This document shows, in pieces, positions 1-7,032 of a DNA stretch of 23,035 bases. The stretch is taken from NCBI GenBank assembly GCA_937901895.1, contig CALGTD010000211.1, positions 1 to 23,035 on the forward strand. Reading direction: 5' to 3'. Source of the DNA: an uncultured Spartobacteria bacterium (lineage in GTDB: Bacteria; Verrucomicrobiota; Verrucomicrobiia; Chthoniobacterales; JAATET01). A program made the position numbers and the translations under genes. The stretch's first letter is position 1. Each line of letters starts with the position of its first letter. Below the pieces are notes generated by a model. The model was given only the letters and a program-made list of their open reading frames with translations. It did not search any database and had not been told where the DNA came from.

Positions 1-1
1 G

Positions 2-328
2 GCCTCGTGGGAGGCGGCCGTGCGCGAAATGGCGCGGGTGCTGCGCCCCGGCGGGCACGTGCTGGTGATGGATTTTTCGCTCCCGCGTTCCGCCTGCCTG
101 CGCGCGCCCTACCGCCTGTATCTTCACCACGGCCTGCCGCGGCTCGCCGGCGCGCTCACCGGCCGGCGCGAGGCCTACGAATACCTCGGCGAATCCATCG
201 AGGGCTTCCCCCGCGGCACCGCGATGCTTGCGCTGCTCGAATCGTGCGGATTCGCGCTCGCAGAGGAGCATCCGCTTTGCGGGGGGATCGCTGCGATCTA
301 CACGGCCGTCCGGACCACGTCCCCATGA
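2..328 (+). CDS. UbiE/MenG-like SAM-dependent methyltransferase, 3' fragment
   Basis: Only the C-terminal ~108 residues are present; the reading frame runs off the left edge. It opens inside the post-motif segment typical of class I methyltransferases (VLRPGGHVLVMDFS), then has a UbiE/COQ5-like tail: an 'AYEYLGESI..FP' segment followed by 'LLESCGFALAEE..LCGGIAAIYTA'. Family members C-methylate demethylmenaquinone or 2-polyprenyl-benzoquinols in the cytoplasm using S-adenosylmethionine. The SAM-binding glycine motif lies outside the window, so the substrate cannot be judged. The stop codon overlaps the next start by ATGA, so the two genes are probably translationally coupled. Family assignment is fairly safe; a role in quinone synthesis is inference, and a generic methyltransferase is possible. 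Confidence 0.75.
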   Translation, partial: ASWEAAVREMARVLRPGGHVLVMDFSLPRSACLRAPYRLYLHHGLPRLAGALTGRREAYEYLGESIEGFPRGTAMLALLESCGFALAEEHPLCGGIAAIYTAVRTTSP

Positions 329-1653
329 AACGGCTCCCGGGCGAAACGCTGGCGGTTCTTGCACCCACGATTTTCGCCTACGCTGTCGCCGCATGGTGCC
401 TCGCGGCCCTGACCTGGGACGGCGCCGGCTACGTGTTCAACAGCCTGCAGGCCGGCGCACCGGTCATCTCCCACCATCGCTACACAAACTGGCCGTCGCT
501 CGCCATCGTCGTGCTCGCCGGAAACCTCGCCGGGAACGCACGGGCCCTCGGAGTTCTCTACGGCGTCCTTGTCTCGCTGACTCCCATTCTCTCCCTTGCG
601 TTCGGCCTGCATTTCCTTCGCGAACCAAGGCTCCGCCCGCTCCGGGTGTGGCTCGCACTCGGCATCCTCTGGAGCGCACTGCCCGGGGAAATCTGCCTGA
701 TGTCCGAGGCCTCGCTTGCCGTGCAGGTGTTCTGGGTCGTTCTCGCGTTCGTCGCAGCAGGGACTCCATCGCAAGGAACGAAATGGATGCTCCCCATTTC
801 GGCGTGGTTGTTTTTCCTGCATCCGACCACAGCAGTGATGTTCGCGACCGCCGCGTTTCTTTGCGCCGGAGCGGGCTGGAAGTCCCGGAACCGGCGATCA
901 TGGAAATGGGGCGTCGTGTTTGCGGCGCTTGCCGTTGCGCGTTTTGGATTTTCCGCCGCCACCATCACGCCCTACGAGCGTGCCGAGTTCGGGTTCAAAC
1001 CCAACTGGGACGCGTTTCAAGGCTCGATCTGGGGCTGGCCAACCTGGCTGCTCGTGTTTCTCTATCTCTTCGGGGCCCTCTGCCTGCTCGCGGTCATGAA
1101 ACCGTCCATCGCCGCAAACGCCCGCCGGGCCGGTCTCGTCGCCGTCGTCGCATTCCTTGCCTCCGGGCTCTGGTGGGCCTCGGATTCCACACTCTGGGCC
1201 GGTGCCATCGGTTACCGAAGGTTCGTGCTCATCTGCACCCTTCCACTCGTCGGCATGGCAATGGTCCACTGGAGCAGGATTCACTCGGAGGGAGCTGGGC
1301 CACTCTCCGGAGCCACGCCCGCCCTCGTGGCCGCGATCTTCGCTGCCATCTACACCGTGCAGTGCCTCAGCTGGCGCGCCGACGTTCGGCGGTTCGAATC
1401 CACGCTCGCCGCGTCAAACTCGCCATTCATCACCCTCGAGAGCGAACCGTGGATGAAACACCGCCCCCTCGACCACTGGGGCTCTTCGATGCTCTCCGCA
1501 ATCCTGCAGGGCCGCCATCCGCGGGTGCTTTACGCGGAAACCTCCGCCCATATCAAAGGCGACGACATCGAACTCTTCCCCGGTGGATGGCTGCGAATGG
1601 AGGACGGATGGTTTCGCCTCGCCTCCCGGAGGTCGGAGAAACCCGCTCCGTGA
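325..1653 (+). CDS. Polytopic membrane protein of unknown function (possible GT-C-like fold)
   Basis: This 442-residue protein has about ten hydrophobic segments spread over residues 8-390 and a soluble C-terminal tail of roughly 80 residues. The ATG at 325 was chosen because it overlaps the methyltransferase stop (ATGA); the open frame continues upstream, but that part only shadows the methyltransferase gene. The first extracytoplasmic loop carries a 'TWDGAGYVFNSLQ' segment with an acidic residue (D32) soon after the first membrane helix. Such a placement is seen in GT-C glycosyltransferases that use polyprenyl-phosphate sugars, but this is only a resemblance and I do not recognise the family. 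It probably sits in the inner membrane and is co-transcribed with the methyltransferase. Confidence 0.8.
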   Translation: MKRLPGETLAVLAPTIFAYAVAAWCLAALTWDGAGYVFNSLQAGAPVISHHRYTNWPSLAIVVLAGNLAGNARALGVLYGVLVSLTPILSLAFGLHFLREPRLRPLRVWLALGILWSALPGEICLMSEASLAVQVFWVVLAFVAAGTPSQGTKWMLPISAWLFFLHPTTAVMFATAAFLCAGAGWKSRNRRSWKWGVVFAALAVARFGFSAATITPYERAEFGFKPNWDAFQGSIWGWPTWLLVFLYLFGALCLLAVMKPSIAANARRAGLVAVVAFLASGLWWASDSTLWAGAIGYRRFVLICTLPLVGMAMVHWSRIHSEGAGPLSGATPALVAAIFAAIYTVQCLSWRADVRRFESTLAASNSPFITLESEPWMKHRPLDHWGSSMLSAILQGRHPRVLYAETSAHIKGDDIELFPGGWLRMEDGWFRLASRRSEKPAP

Positions 1654-1714
1654 TTCTCTCGAACGTTCCCCGGCTGGCGCGATACTTGCACGAGTTCCTT
1701 CCAATTCCTTCCAC

Positions 1715-2632
1715 ATGAAACACTCGATCCTCCTGCTCCTCTTCCTGACCTGCGCCTCCGCCCGCGCGTGGGATCCGATCGGGCACATGATCGTTACGCA
1801 AATTGCGTGGGACCACCTCGAGCCATCCGCAAAGGAGAAGATCGAAGCCGGGATGAAGGCGTTCAACTCCAGCGAAAAAGCCGACTACACGTTCGTGATG
1901 GTGGGTCCGTGGTTGGACGACGTCCGCGCCCGCACCCGCGACTACAACACCTGGCATTACGTGAATCTTCCGTTCACTCCCGACGGCCTCCCGCTTCCGG
2001 ACGAAAGCGCCGGACCCAATGTCGTATGGGGCGCCGATCTCGCTCTCGGCGTCCTTGCCGGGGAAAAGTCCCACGACCTCGCGCCGCCGACCCACGCCGT
2101 CGCCATCCTCGCCCATCTCGTCGGCGACATGCACCAGCCGCTCCACACGACCAATCGCAACGAGGACGCCGGCGGCAATCGCGTCCTCGTGTCCAATCTC
2201 GAGGATCCCGAATCCGATCTCATTTTCACGCGCGGCGGCAATCTCCACTTTTTCTGGGACAGCGCCTACCGCCGGGTTTTTCAGGATGGCAAGGCCGGCG
2301 TCCTTTACGCGAACGCACTCTACCCCCGCAACAAGCCTCTCGTGGGCCACAAGGCCGCGCTCGAACTCGTGCGCAAGGACGCCGATGCGATTCAAAAGGA
2401 ATTTCCACCTTCGCTGCTGGAATCGCCGCTCGGGAATCCCGAGGCGTGGGCATTGGAAAGCCACGCCATCGGGTATGACTTCGGCTACGGCAGACTGCCC
2501 GAAATAACGGACGAAACGCCCATCGCCCTTGACGAAGCCTACGTTACCGAGGCCCGATCGATCGCACGCAAACGCCTCGCCCTCGCCGGATACAGGCTCG
2601 CCGCACTGCTGAACGCCCTCTACGCGGACTGA
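1715..2632 (+). CDS. Secreted S1/P1-type zinc nuclease
   Basis: The 305-residue product starts at ATG 1715, giving a standard signal peptide (MKHSILLLLFLTCASARA) cut just before W19. S1/P1 nucleases use the mature N-terminal Trp as a zinc ligand. The spacing of the other ligands fits the P1 pattern: W19/H24 (P1 W1/H6), H81 in 'TWHYVN', H134-x3-D138-x5-H144 in 'HLVGDMHQPLH', and H178-x3-D182 in 'NLHFFWD'. D68 or D69 probably supplies the remaining aspartate. These trinuclear-zinc enzymes cut single-stranded DNA and RNA to 5'-nucleotides, some also having 3'-nucleotidase activity. The protein should act in the periplasm or outside the cell in nucleic-acid scavenging. An upstream extension of the frame is possible but would hide the signal peptide. 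No clear Shine-Dalgarno is seen; the leader has a CTTCCA direct repeat. Confidence 0.92.
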   Translation: MKHSILLLLFLTCASARAWDPIGHMIVTQIAWDHLEPSAKEKIEAGMKAFNSSEKADYTFVMVGPWLDDVRARTRDYNTWHYVNLPFTPDGLPLPDESAGPNVVWGADLALGVLAGEKSHDLAPPTHAVAILAHLVGDMHQPLHTTNRNEDAGGNRVLVSNLEDPESDLIFTRGGNLHFFWDSAYRRVFQDGKAGVLYANALYPRNKPLVGHKAALELVRKDADAIQKEFPPSLLESPLGNPEAWALESHAIGYDFGYGRLPEITDETPIALDEAYVTEARSIARKRLALAGYRLAALLNALYAD

Positions 2633-2656
2633 TTGTGCAAAAAGTTTTCCGAACCT

Positions 2657-2684
2657 TTGCGGTCCGGCAAACGTTTAATAAAAT
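2657..2684 (+). promoter_or_regulatory. Candidate sigma70-like promoter for the rhodanese gene
   Basis: In an AT-rich island between two GC-rich genes, TTGCGG (2657-2662) and TAAAAT (2679-2684, five of six matches to TATAAT) are 16 bp apart. Transcription would start near 2691, giving a short leader before the ATG at 2714. The -35 match is poor (three of six), so this is a tentative call. Confidence 0.35.
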
Positions 2685-2713
2685 GAAGGTCTTCCTTCCC
2701 CATAAATCACACC

Positions 2714-3091
2714 ATGAAAAAACTACTTCTTACTCTCGCGGCCGCGCTCGTGGCCGGAAATCTGTTCGCCGCTGACTTTGAGGAAATCAGCATGGCGGAA
2801 CTTCAGGAACACATCGACAAGGGCACCGTCACCGTCGTCGACGTCAACGGAACCGAAAGCTACAAAGCGGGCCACATCCCCGGCGCGATCGACTTCGTCG
2901 CCGTGAAGGAGGATTTCGCGAGCAAGCTGCCCGCCGAAAAAGACGCGCTGATCGTCGCCTATTGTGGCAGCCCTCAGTGCGGAGCCTGGGCACAGGCCGC
3001 CACCGCCGCAAAGGAACTCGGCTACACGAACGTGAAGCACTTCAAGCCCGGCATCTCCGGCTGGAAGGCCGAGGGCGGCAAGGTCGAATAA
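2714..3091 (+). CDS. Secreted single-domain rhodanese-fold protein
   Basis: This 125-residue protein has a signal peptide (MKKLLLTLAAALVAGNLFAA, cut near residue 19-20) followed by one rhodanese domain. The usual landmarks are visible: 'VVDVNGTESYKAGHIPGAI' (CH2A-like motif, residues 41-59), the active-site Cys84 at the start of the loop CGSPQCGAW, and the C-terminal 'KPGISGWKAEGG' motif. Rhodaneses carry sulfur on the active Cys as a persulfide; this version would work in the periplasm. A second Cys (C89) in the catalytic loop could permit disulfide chemistry, which is inference. The gene has its own likely promoter and a strong terminator, so it looks monocistronic. The physiological sulfur donor is unknown. 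Confidence 0.9.
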   Translation: MKKLLLTLAAALVAGNLFAADFEEISMAELQEHIDKGTVTVVDVNGTESYKAGHIPGAIDFVAVKEDFASKLPAEKDALIVAYCGSPQCGAWAQAATAAKELGYTNVKHFKPGISGWKAEGGKVE

Positions 3092-3114
3092 CCGGCCTCC
3101 CAACCTTCCGAAGA

Positions 3115-3148
3115 CCCCGGCGGGCCATTCCGCCGGGGTTTCTTTTTT
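3115..3148 (+). terminator. Intrinsic terminator after the rhodanese gene
   Basis: A perfect 9-bp GC-rich stem, CCCCGGCGG (3115-3123) with CCGCCGGGG (3130-3138), closes a 6-nt loop and is followed by a T-rich tract (3139-3148). It lies 23 bp past the rhodanese stop codon and ends that transcript before the tRNA. Confidence 0.93.
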
Positions 3149-3178
3149 CCATCGCCGTGGAAAGCCTCAAGAAAGTGT

Positions 3179-3207
3179 TTGAGTTCCCGCCTCCGCTTTC
3201 CGATAGT
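3179..3207 (+). promoter_or_regulatory. Candidate promoter for tRNA-Gln
   Basis: TTGAGT (3179-3184) and GATAGT (3202-3207) are separated by exactly 17 bp; each matches the sigma70 consensus at four of six positions. The start would fall about 25 bp before the mature tRNA 5' end. The stretch after the -10 box is GC-rich, as in many stable-RNA promoters. The call is tentative. Confidence 0.4.
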
Positions 3208-3237
3208 TCCCAGCCCGCCGCATGGCGGCATCCCGAT

Positions 3238-3311
3238 TGCCTCGTGGTGTAACGGTAGCACAAGTGACTCTGGATCACTTTGTCATGGTTCGAATCCATG
3301 CGAGGCAGCCA
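3238..3311 (+). tRNA. tRNA-Gln (anticodon CUG)
   Basis: The 74-nt sequence folds into a complete cloverleaf. Acceptor arms TGCCTCG (3238-3244) and CGAGGCA (3301-3307) pair fully, followed by discriminator G and an encoded CCA (3309-3311). The D stem is GTG/CAC. The anticodon stem AGTGA/TCACT (3263-3267, 3275-3279) encloses CTCTGGA with anticodon CTG at 3270-3272, which reads CAG. The T arm is CATGG-TTCGAAT-CCATG (3284-3300). It decodes glutamine. Confidence 0.97.
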
Positions 3312-3314
3312 TTT

Positions 3315-3331
3315 GGAAGTCAGCGACTTCC
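3315..3331 (+). other. Perfect hairpin directly after the tRNA
   Basis: GGAAGTC (3315-3321) and GACTTCC (3325-3331) form a 7-bp stem with a 3-nt loop, starting 4 nt after the encoded CCA. There is no T tract behind it, so it may be a processing or weak termination signal rather than a classical terminator. The remaining 179 bp up to 3510 shows no convincing gene. Confidence 0.6.
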
Positions 3332-3510
3332 AACGGCCCGGCGCAAGAAAGGACAGCCACGCCGTTGCACACCCGCAAAATCCTCCCGATCATTCTCGCG
3401 GAAATTTTCAGGCGTCACGGACGATACATCGCCAGTGATGCAGCTTTGTCCGCCCTGTCGCCTCTCCCGCGGAAGATTCGACGAATTTCCTCCCGAAGAT
3501 TCCGAACGCT

Positions 3511-4665
3511 TTATTCGAACGCGGCCATGTGTTCCGTGGCATCCGGTGCCGCGGAATCCAGGGAACTCAACGGAAAAATTTTCGGCACCGTGCACCCGAC
3601 CAGTTTAGTCAGATCGAACTGGGTGTAGTTCAGGCTGTTGTAGCTCCGCAGAAAGATTCGCAGGCGCTCGAGATCGGTCAGGTTGGTCCACGAGGTGTAT
3701 TCCGTGGGAACGGTTCCCGACGCGTCACTCAAACCTCGGACTTCGAGGTGATCGGTCTCTCCCGGAGGAGAGATGCTGATGCCTTTCGGGCGGTCGAAGT
3801 TGTTCATGATATGAGCGAGCGTTTGCACCGCCCGGTCGGGATCCGACACCTTCTCGGCAAACTCCCGGTAAAACACCGCCCGGACAAAGCGCCCCACCGA
3901 GGTGTTCGAAGCGGGAAGACCGGCGGTGGCAATCCCGGAATCCGGCTGGCGCACCGCCAGCGATCCAAACGTCGCCTTCGAGCGGTCCACATTGCTCAGG
4001 AAGGAGTAGTTGTTCAGGTTGGTGAGGTGCCAGGGAAACTCCGGTCCGTTCGTGAGCACGCCGACCGGGTTGTCGTGGACATGAAATTGCCCGGCGTGAA
4101 ACTCCAGCACGATGGATTTCCCTCCGCGATCGTGGAGCACGTAATGAAACGGAGCGGGTGTTCCTCCCAGCAGGGCGATGGCCTCGGGAATGACCCGTTG
4201 CCCGGCCAAAGCCGCCTTTACTTCGTCGACGGTCCGAAACTGTCCCAACGTCCAGGTTCCGAGATCAGTCGCGGCAAGGACCGGCGTGTTCTCCTCCGGC
4301 ACAGGCACCTCGCCCACCTCGGGAAACGCCAGCAGGCTGAAGGTCAATCCCGCCTCGTTGACCCCTTCCACGACCTTCAAGTCGGCTGCTGTGAGCGGAG
4401 CCTGCGCGGTGGGCACGCGACCGGGAATCGCCACGCCGAGCGAGGCCAGCCGCGAGGAATAGCGCAACTCCGCGCCCGGGAGAGGCTGTGAGGAAAACTC
4501 CCTGCCGGACGGAAGATAAAGGAGCTGGTAGGGAAAGTCTGCCGTCAGCTCCATCGTCCGCCCCAGATAAACTCTGCCGGCCGTGTCCCGATAGGTCAGG
4601 GAAGTGCAAGCTGGAAAGGGATTCGGGGAAACGTCGGTGCAGGGAGGGAAATCAAACAATCGCAT
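3511..4665 (-). CDS. Choloylglycine hydrolase / penicillin V acylase-family Ntn hydrolase
   Basis: The 384-residue protein matches the cholylglycine hydrolase family, whose members cleave amide bonds in bile salts, penicillin V or N-acyl-homoserine lactones. The N-terminal nucleophile is probably C20 ('ACTSLTYR'), preceded by 19 residues that must be removed. R36 lies 16 residues after it ('GRTMEL'), as Cys2/Arg18 do in bile salt hydrolases. The next catalytic position, normally Asp, is Glu39. N103 ('GVNEAGL'), N206 ('VLTNGPEF', then 'LTNLNNY') and an Arg in 'GRFVRA' (259-262) fit the rest of the site. ATG 4665 is the only plausible start: the frame closes about 60 bp upstream with no other ATG or GTG between. 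The leader is short and poorly hydrophobic, so export is uncertain. In a free-living bacterium an acyl-homoserine lactone or other amide is a more likely substrate than a bile salt. Confidence 0.87.
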   Translation of the reverse strand: MRLFDFPPCTDVSPNPFPACTSLTYRDTAGRVYLGRTMELTADFPYQLLYLPSGREFSSQPLPGAELRYSSRLASLGVAIPGRVPTAQAPLTAADLKVVEGVNEAGLTFSLLAFPEVGEVPVPEENTPVLAATDLGTWTLGQFRTVDEVKAALAGQRVIPEAIALLGGTPAPFHYVLHDRGGKSIVLEFHAGQFHVHDNPVGVLTNGPEFPWHLTNLNNYSFLSNVDRSKATFGSLAVRQPDSGIATAGLPASNTSVGRFVRAVFYREFAEKVSDPDRAVQTLAHIMNNFDRPKGISISPPGETDHLEVRGLSDASGTVPTEYTSWTNLTDLERLRIFLRSYNSLNYTQFDLTKLVGCTVPKIFPLSSLDSAAPDATEHMAAFE

Positions 4666-4797
4666 ACGTGGAGGCGGAAACGATGTCGGCCGCTTGGCCT
4701 GTTCTGACGGGGCGATGTTCGAAAATCAAACTCTTCCACGATTCCTGCGCCCGATCCGCTCGACCCGCCGGAATTCCCGGTGAGTGGGGCTCGGTGT

Positions 4798-5373
4798 TCA
4801 GGCGCCCCGATGCAATTCCTCGGCCACACCCGTCCCCAGGTCGATGCGCGGCGGGCGCAGCTCGTAGGTCTCGTCCCGAATCTCCCGCCCACGCGCCTCC
4901 AGCAACCGACCGAACTTCGAGAGCAGTTTTCGCGACACCGTGTTCTCCGCAAAGATCGGTCCGTGCCAGCGGCGGATACCGGCCTTCCAGGCGTCCGCCG
5001 CAAGGGCACCCAGCAGAATCGTTCCACCACCGCGGCCCTGCCATTCGTCCACGAGCACGATGGCCACCTCGGCGAGCTCGGGGTCGCTCTGATCACGAAC
5101 AAAACGCGCAACCCCGATTGCATCGACCTCCCGGCCGTCCGCATCAACCACCGCGAGGATCCTCGCGAAGTGGTCGATGTTGTCACAATGGGTCAGGTAG
5201 TGGAGTTCCTGCTCCGTGAAGGTCTTTCGATGCTGGAGGAAGCGATAGACGTTTCCCTGCGGGGAAAGCCGCTTCAATCCGCACTGCAGGGAGGGGCCGT
5301 CCCCGGGCCGGATCGGCCGCGCGGAAACAGTCGTCCCGCAGGAAAGCGTGCCACGAAATTCGCCAGTCTCCAT
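4798..5373 (-). CDS. GNAT-family N-acetyltransferase
   Basis: This 191-residue protein is a single GNAT domain. The N-terminal part reads 'ARPIRPGDGPSLQCGLKRLSPQ', like the acetyltransferase domains related to protein-lysine acetyltransferase Pat. The acetyl-CoA pyrophosphate loop is 'EWQGRGGGTILLG' (Q/R-x-x-G-x-G/A motif), after the beta-strand 'AEVAIVLVD'. It should transfer an acetyl group from acetyl-CoA to an amine; the acceptor is unknown. The start at 5373 was chosen because the domain begins shortly after it; an ATG at 5442 would add 23 residues, and any longer version runs antisense into the permease gene. It lies 132 bp upstream of the acylase gene on the same strand and may share its transcript. 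Confidence 0.85.
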   Translation of the reverse strand: METGEFRGTLSCGTTVSARPIRPGDGPSLQCGLKRLSPQGNVYRFLQHRKTFTEQELHYLTHCDNIDHFARILAVVDADGREVDAIGVARFVRDQSDPELAEVAIVLVDEWQGRGGGTILLGALAADAWKAGIRRWHGPIFAENTVSRKLLSKFGRLLEARGREIRDETYELRPPRIDLGTGVAEELHRGA

Positions 5374-5442
5374 CGCAAGCGAGCATAGCACGATGTGGCG
5401 TCGAGGTCGCCATTTCACGAGAGCTGCGGCGCACTCAACCAT

Positions 5443-5497
5443 GTTCGATGTCAATCGAACGCTCGAACGGAGACGTTGGTATCGAAGCTGCTTCGAT
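5443..5497. promoter_or_regulatory. Operator-like array of TTCGAT palindromes
   Basis: The GNAT-permease divergent region holds two inverted repeats with the same core. The first is GTTCGAT-GTCA-ATCGAAC (5443-5460). The second is ATCGAAGC-T-GCTTCGAT (5481-5497), an 8-bp arm palindrome. A further half-site, CTCGAAC (5462-5468), lies between them. Centres are about 38 bp apart, and the array ends 53 bp before the permease ATG. This layout fits cooperative binding by a dimeric repressor or activator controlling permease uptake genes, GNAT, or both. The regulator is not encoded in the window. Confidence 0.55.
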
Positions 5498-5550
5498 TGG
5501 CAGGCGGCTTGGCAAGATACGCTTTGCCCGCTAATCCACAGGAAGAGTCC

Positions 5551-7026
5551 ATGCACGCCCCCGCCGCAGAGCCGCAGATATCCTCGAGCTTGTGGAATCC
5601 CGACCTTGCTCCCGTCCCGTCCGGTCGTCGGACGTGGAGCGCCTGGCACATTGCCGCTCTGTGGGTCGGCATGGCGGTCTGCATTCCCACCTACACGATG
5701 GCGAGCAACCTCATTGCCACCGGCATGAGCTGGTGGCAGGCGCTTCTCGTCATCTTTCTGGGAAACGTGATCGTGCTCGTGCCCATGCTCCTGAACGCCC
5801 ATCCCGGCACGGCATATGGCATCCCGTTTCCCGTGCTGCTGCGGGCGAGCTTCGGCACGCGTGGGGCAAACATCGCGGCGCTCATGAGAGGCGTCGTGGC
5901 GTGTGGATGGTTTGGCATTCAGACGTGGATCGGCGGATCCGCAATCTACGGGACGCTCGCGCTCATCATCGGCTTTCAACCGGCGACCGCCGCCGACGTG
6001 CTGCCGGTGCTCGGCATCTCCGCCGGCCAGTTCGCCTGTTTCCTCGCGTTCTGGGCGGTGAATGTGTGGTTCATCGTGCGCGGCATGGAATCGATCAAAT
6101 GGCTCGAGTCCTTCTCCGCGCCGTTCCTCCTGCTCATCGGTCTGGCGCTGATGGTATGGGCATGGAATGCTGCGGACGGCTTCGGACCCTTGTTCAGCGA
6201 ACCGTCCCGGCTCACGACTCCCGGAGCGTTCTGGCCGGTCTTCATCGCGGGTCTCACCGCGCAGGTCGGGTTCTGGGCGACGCTCTCGCTGAATATTCCC
6301 GATTTTTCCCGCTACGCGAAAAGCCAGCGCGCACAGATCGCCGGTCAGGCCATCGGCCTTCCGCCGACCATGGTGTTCTATTCTTTCATCGGAATCGCCG
6401 TCACCAGCGCGACGGTCGTCGTCTTCGGCGAGGCGATCTGGGATCCCGTCCAACTCATCGCCCTCTTCCAAAATCCGGCGCTCTCCGCCATTGCCCTGCT
6501 CGCTCTCGCGGTCGCCACGCTCTCGACAAACATCGCCGCCAACGTCGTCTCACCCGCCAACGACTTCGCGAACCTCGCCCCGCGCTTCATCAGCTTTCGC
6601 ACGGGCGGATTGATCACCTCATTTATCGGAATCCTGATGTTCCCCTGGAAACTCTACGCCGATCCGAAGGGCTACATCTTCATCTGGCTCATCGGTTACA
6701 GCGCGCTCCTCGGCCCGATCGCCGGTGTCATGATCGCCGACTATTTCCTGATCCGCCGCCGCCGGCTCGAGGTCGGCCAACTCTACGATCCCGTCGGCAT
6801 CTACAGCTATCATCGTGGATTCGGACTCGCGGCTCTCGGCGCCCTCGCACTCGGCATCCTGCCCAGCCTGCCCGGCTTTCTCGCCACGGTTGGCGCCATC
6901 CCGAAGGCCTCGTTGCCACCCGTGCTGGGCTGGCTCTACGACGGCGCGTGGTTTGTCGGTTTCGCCGTCGCCTTCGTCGTTTACCTTCTTCTTCGCCGCA
7001 TCTCCCCCGCACCGCTCAACCGCTGA
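5551..7026 (+). CDS. NCS1-family nucleobase/hydantoin/allantoin permease
   Basis: The 491-residue polytopic protein (about 12 membrane helices) belongs to the NCS1 cation-coupled symporters, which take up uracil, cytosine, allantoin or hydantoins. Family landmarks are visible: 'LNAHPGTAYGIPFPVLLRASFG', W120-x3-Q124 in 'CGWFGIQTWIGG' (equivalent to the substrate-binding Trp117/Gln121 pair of Mhp1), 'LNIPDFSRYAKSQ', and 'TNIAANVVSPANDFANLAP' with the binding-site Asn region. ATG 5551 has a good ribosome site (AGGA at 5540-5543). Only 6 bp separate its stop from the aminotransferase start, so the two are an operon. With the pyrimidine-breakdown enzymes nearby, uracil/thymine or a dihydropyrimidine is the likeliest substrate; an allantoin or hydantoin role is possible. 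Confidence 0.93.
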   Translation: MHAPAAEPQISSSLWNPDLAPVPSGRRTWSAWHIAALWVGMAVCIPTYTMASNLIATGMSWWQALLVIFLGNVIVLVPMLLNAHPGTAYGIPFPVLLRASFGTRGANIAALMRGVVACGWFGIQTWIGGSAIYGTLALIIGFQPATAADVLPVLGISAGQFACFLAFWAVNVWFIVRGMESIKWLESFSAPFLLLIGLALMVWAWNAADGFGPLFSEPSRLTTPGAFWPVFIAGLTAQVGFWATLSLNIPDFSRYAKSQRAQIAGQAIGLPPTMVFYSFIGIAVTSATVVVFGEAIWDPVQLIALFQNPALSAIALLALAVATLSTNIAANVVSPANDFANLAPRFISFRTGGLITSFIGILMFPWKLYADPKGYIFIWLIGYSALLGPIAGVMIADYFLIRRRRLEVGQLYDPVGIYSYHRGFGLAALGALALGILPSLPGFLATVGAIPKASLPPVLGWLYDGAWFVGFAVAFVVYLLLRRISPAPLNR

Positions 7027-7032
7027 TCCGCC

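Noticed and set aside
5374..6471. Extension of the GNAT frame to a 557-residue protein.
   Set aside because: The extra ~366 residues run antisense through the NCS1 gene and show no domain; the GNAT domain begins just after 5373.
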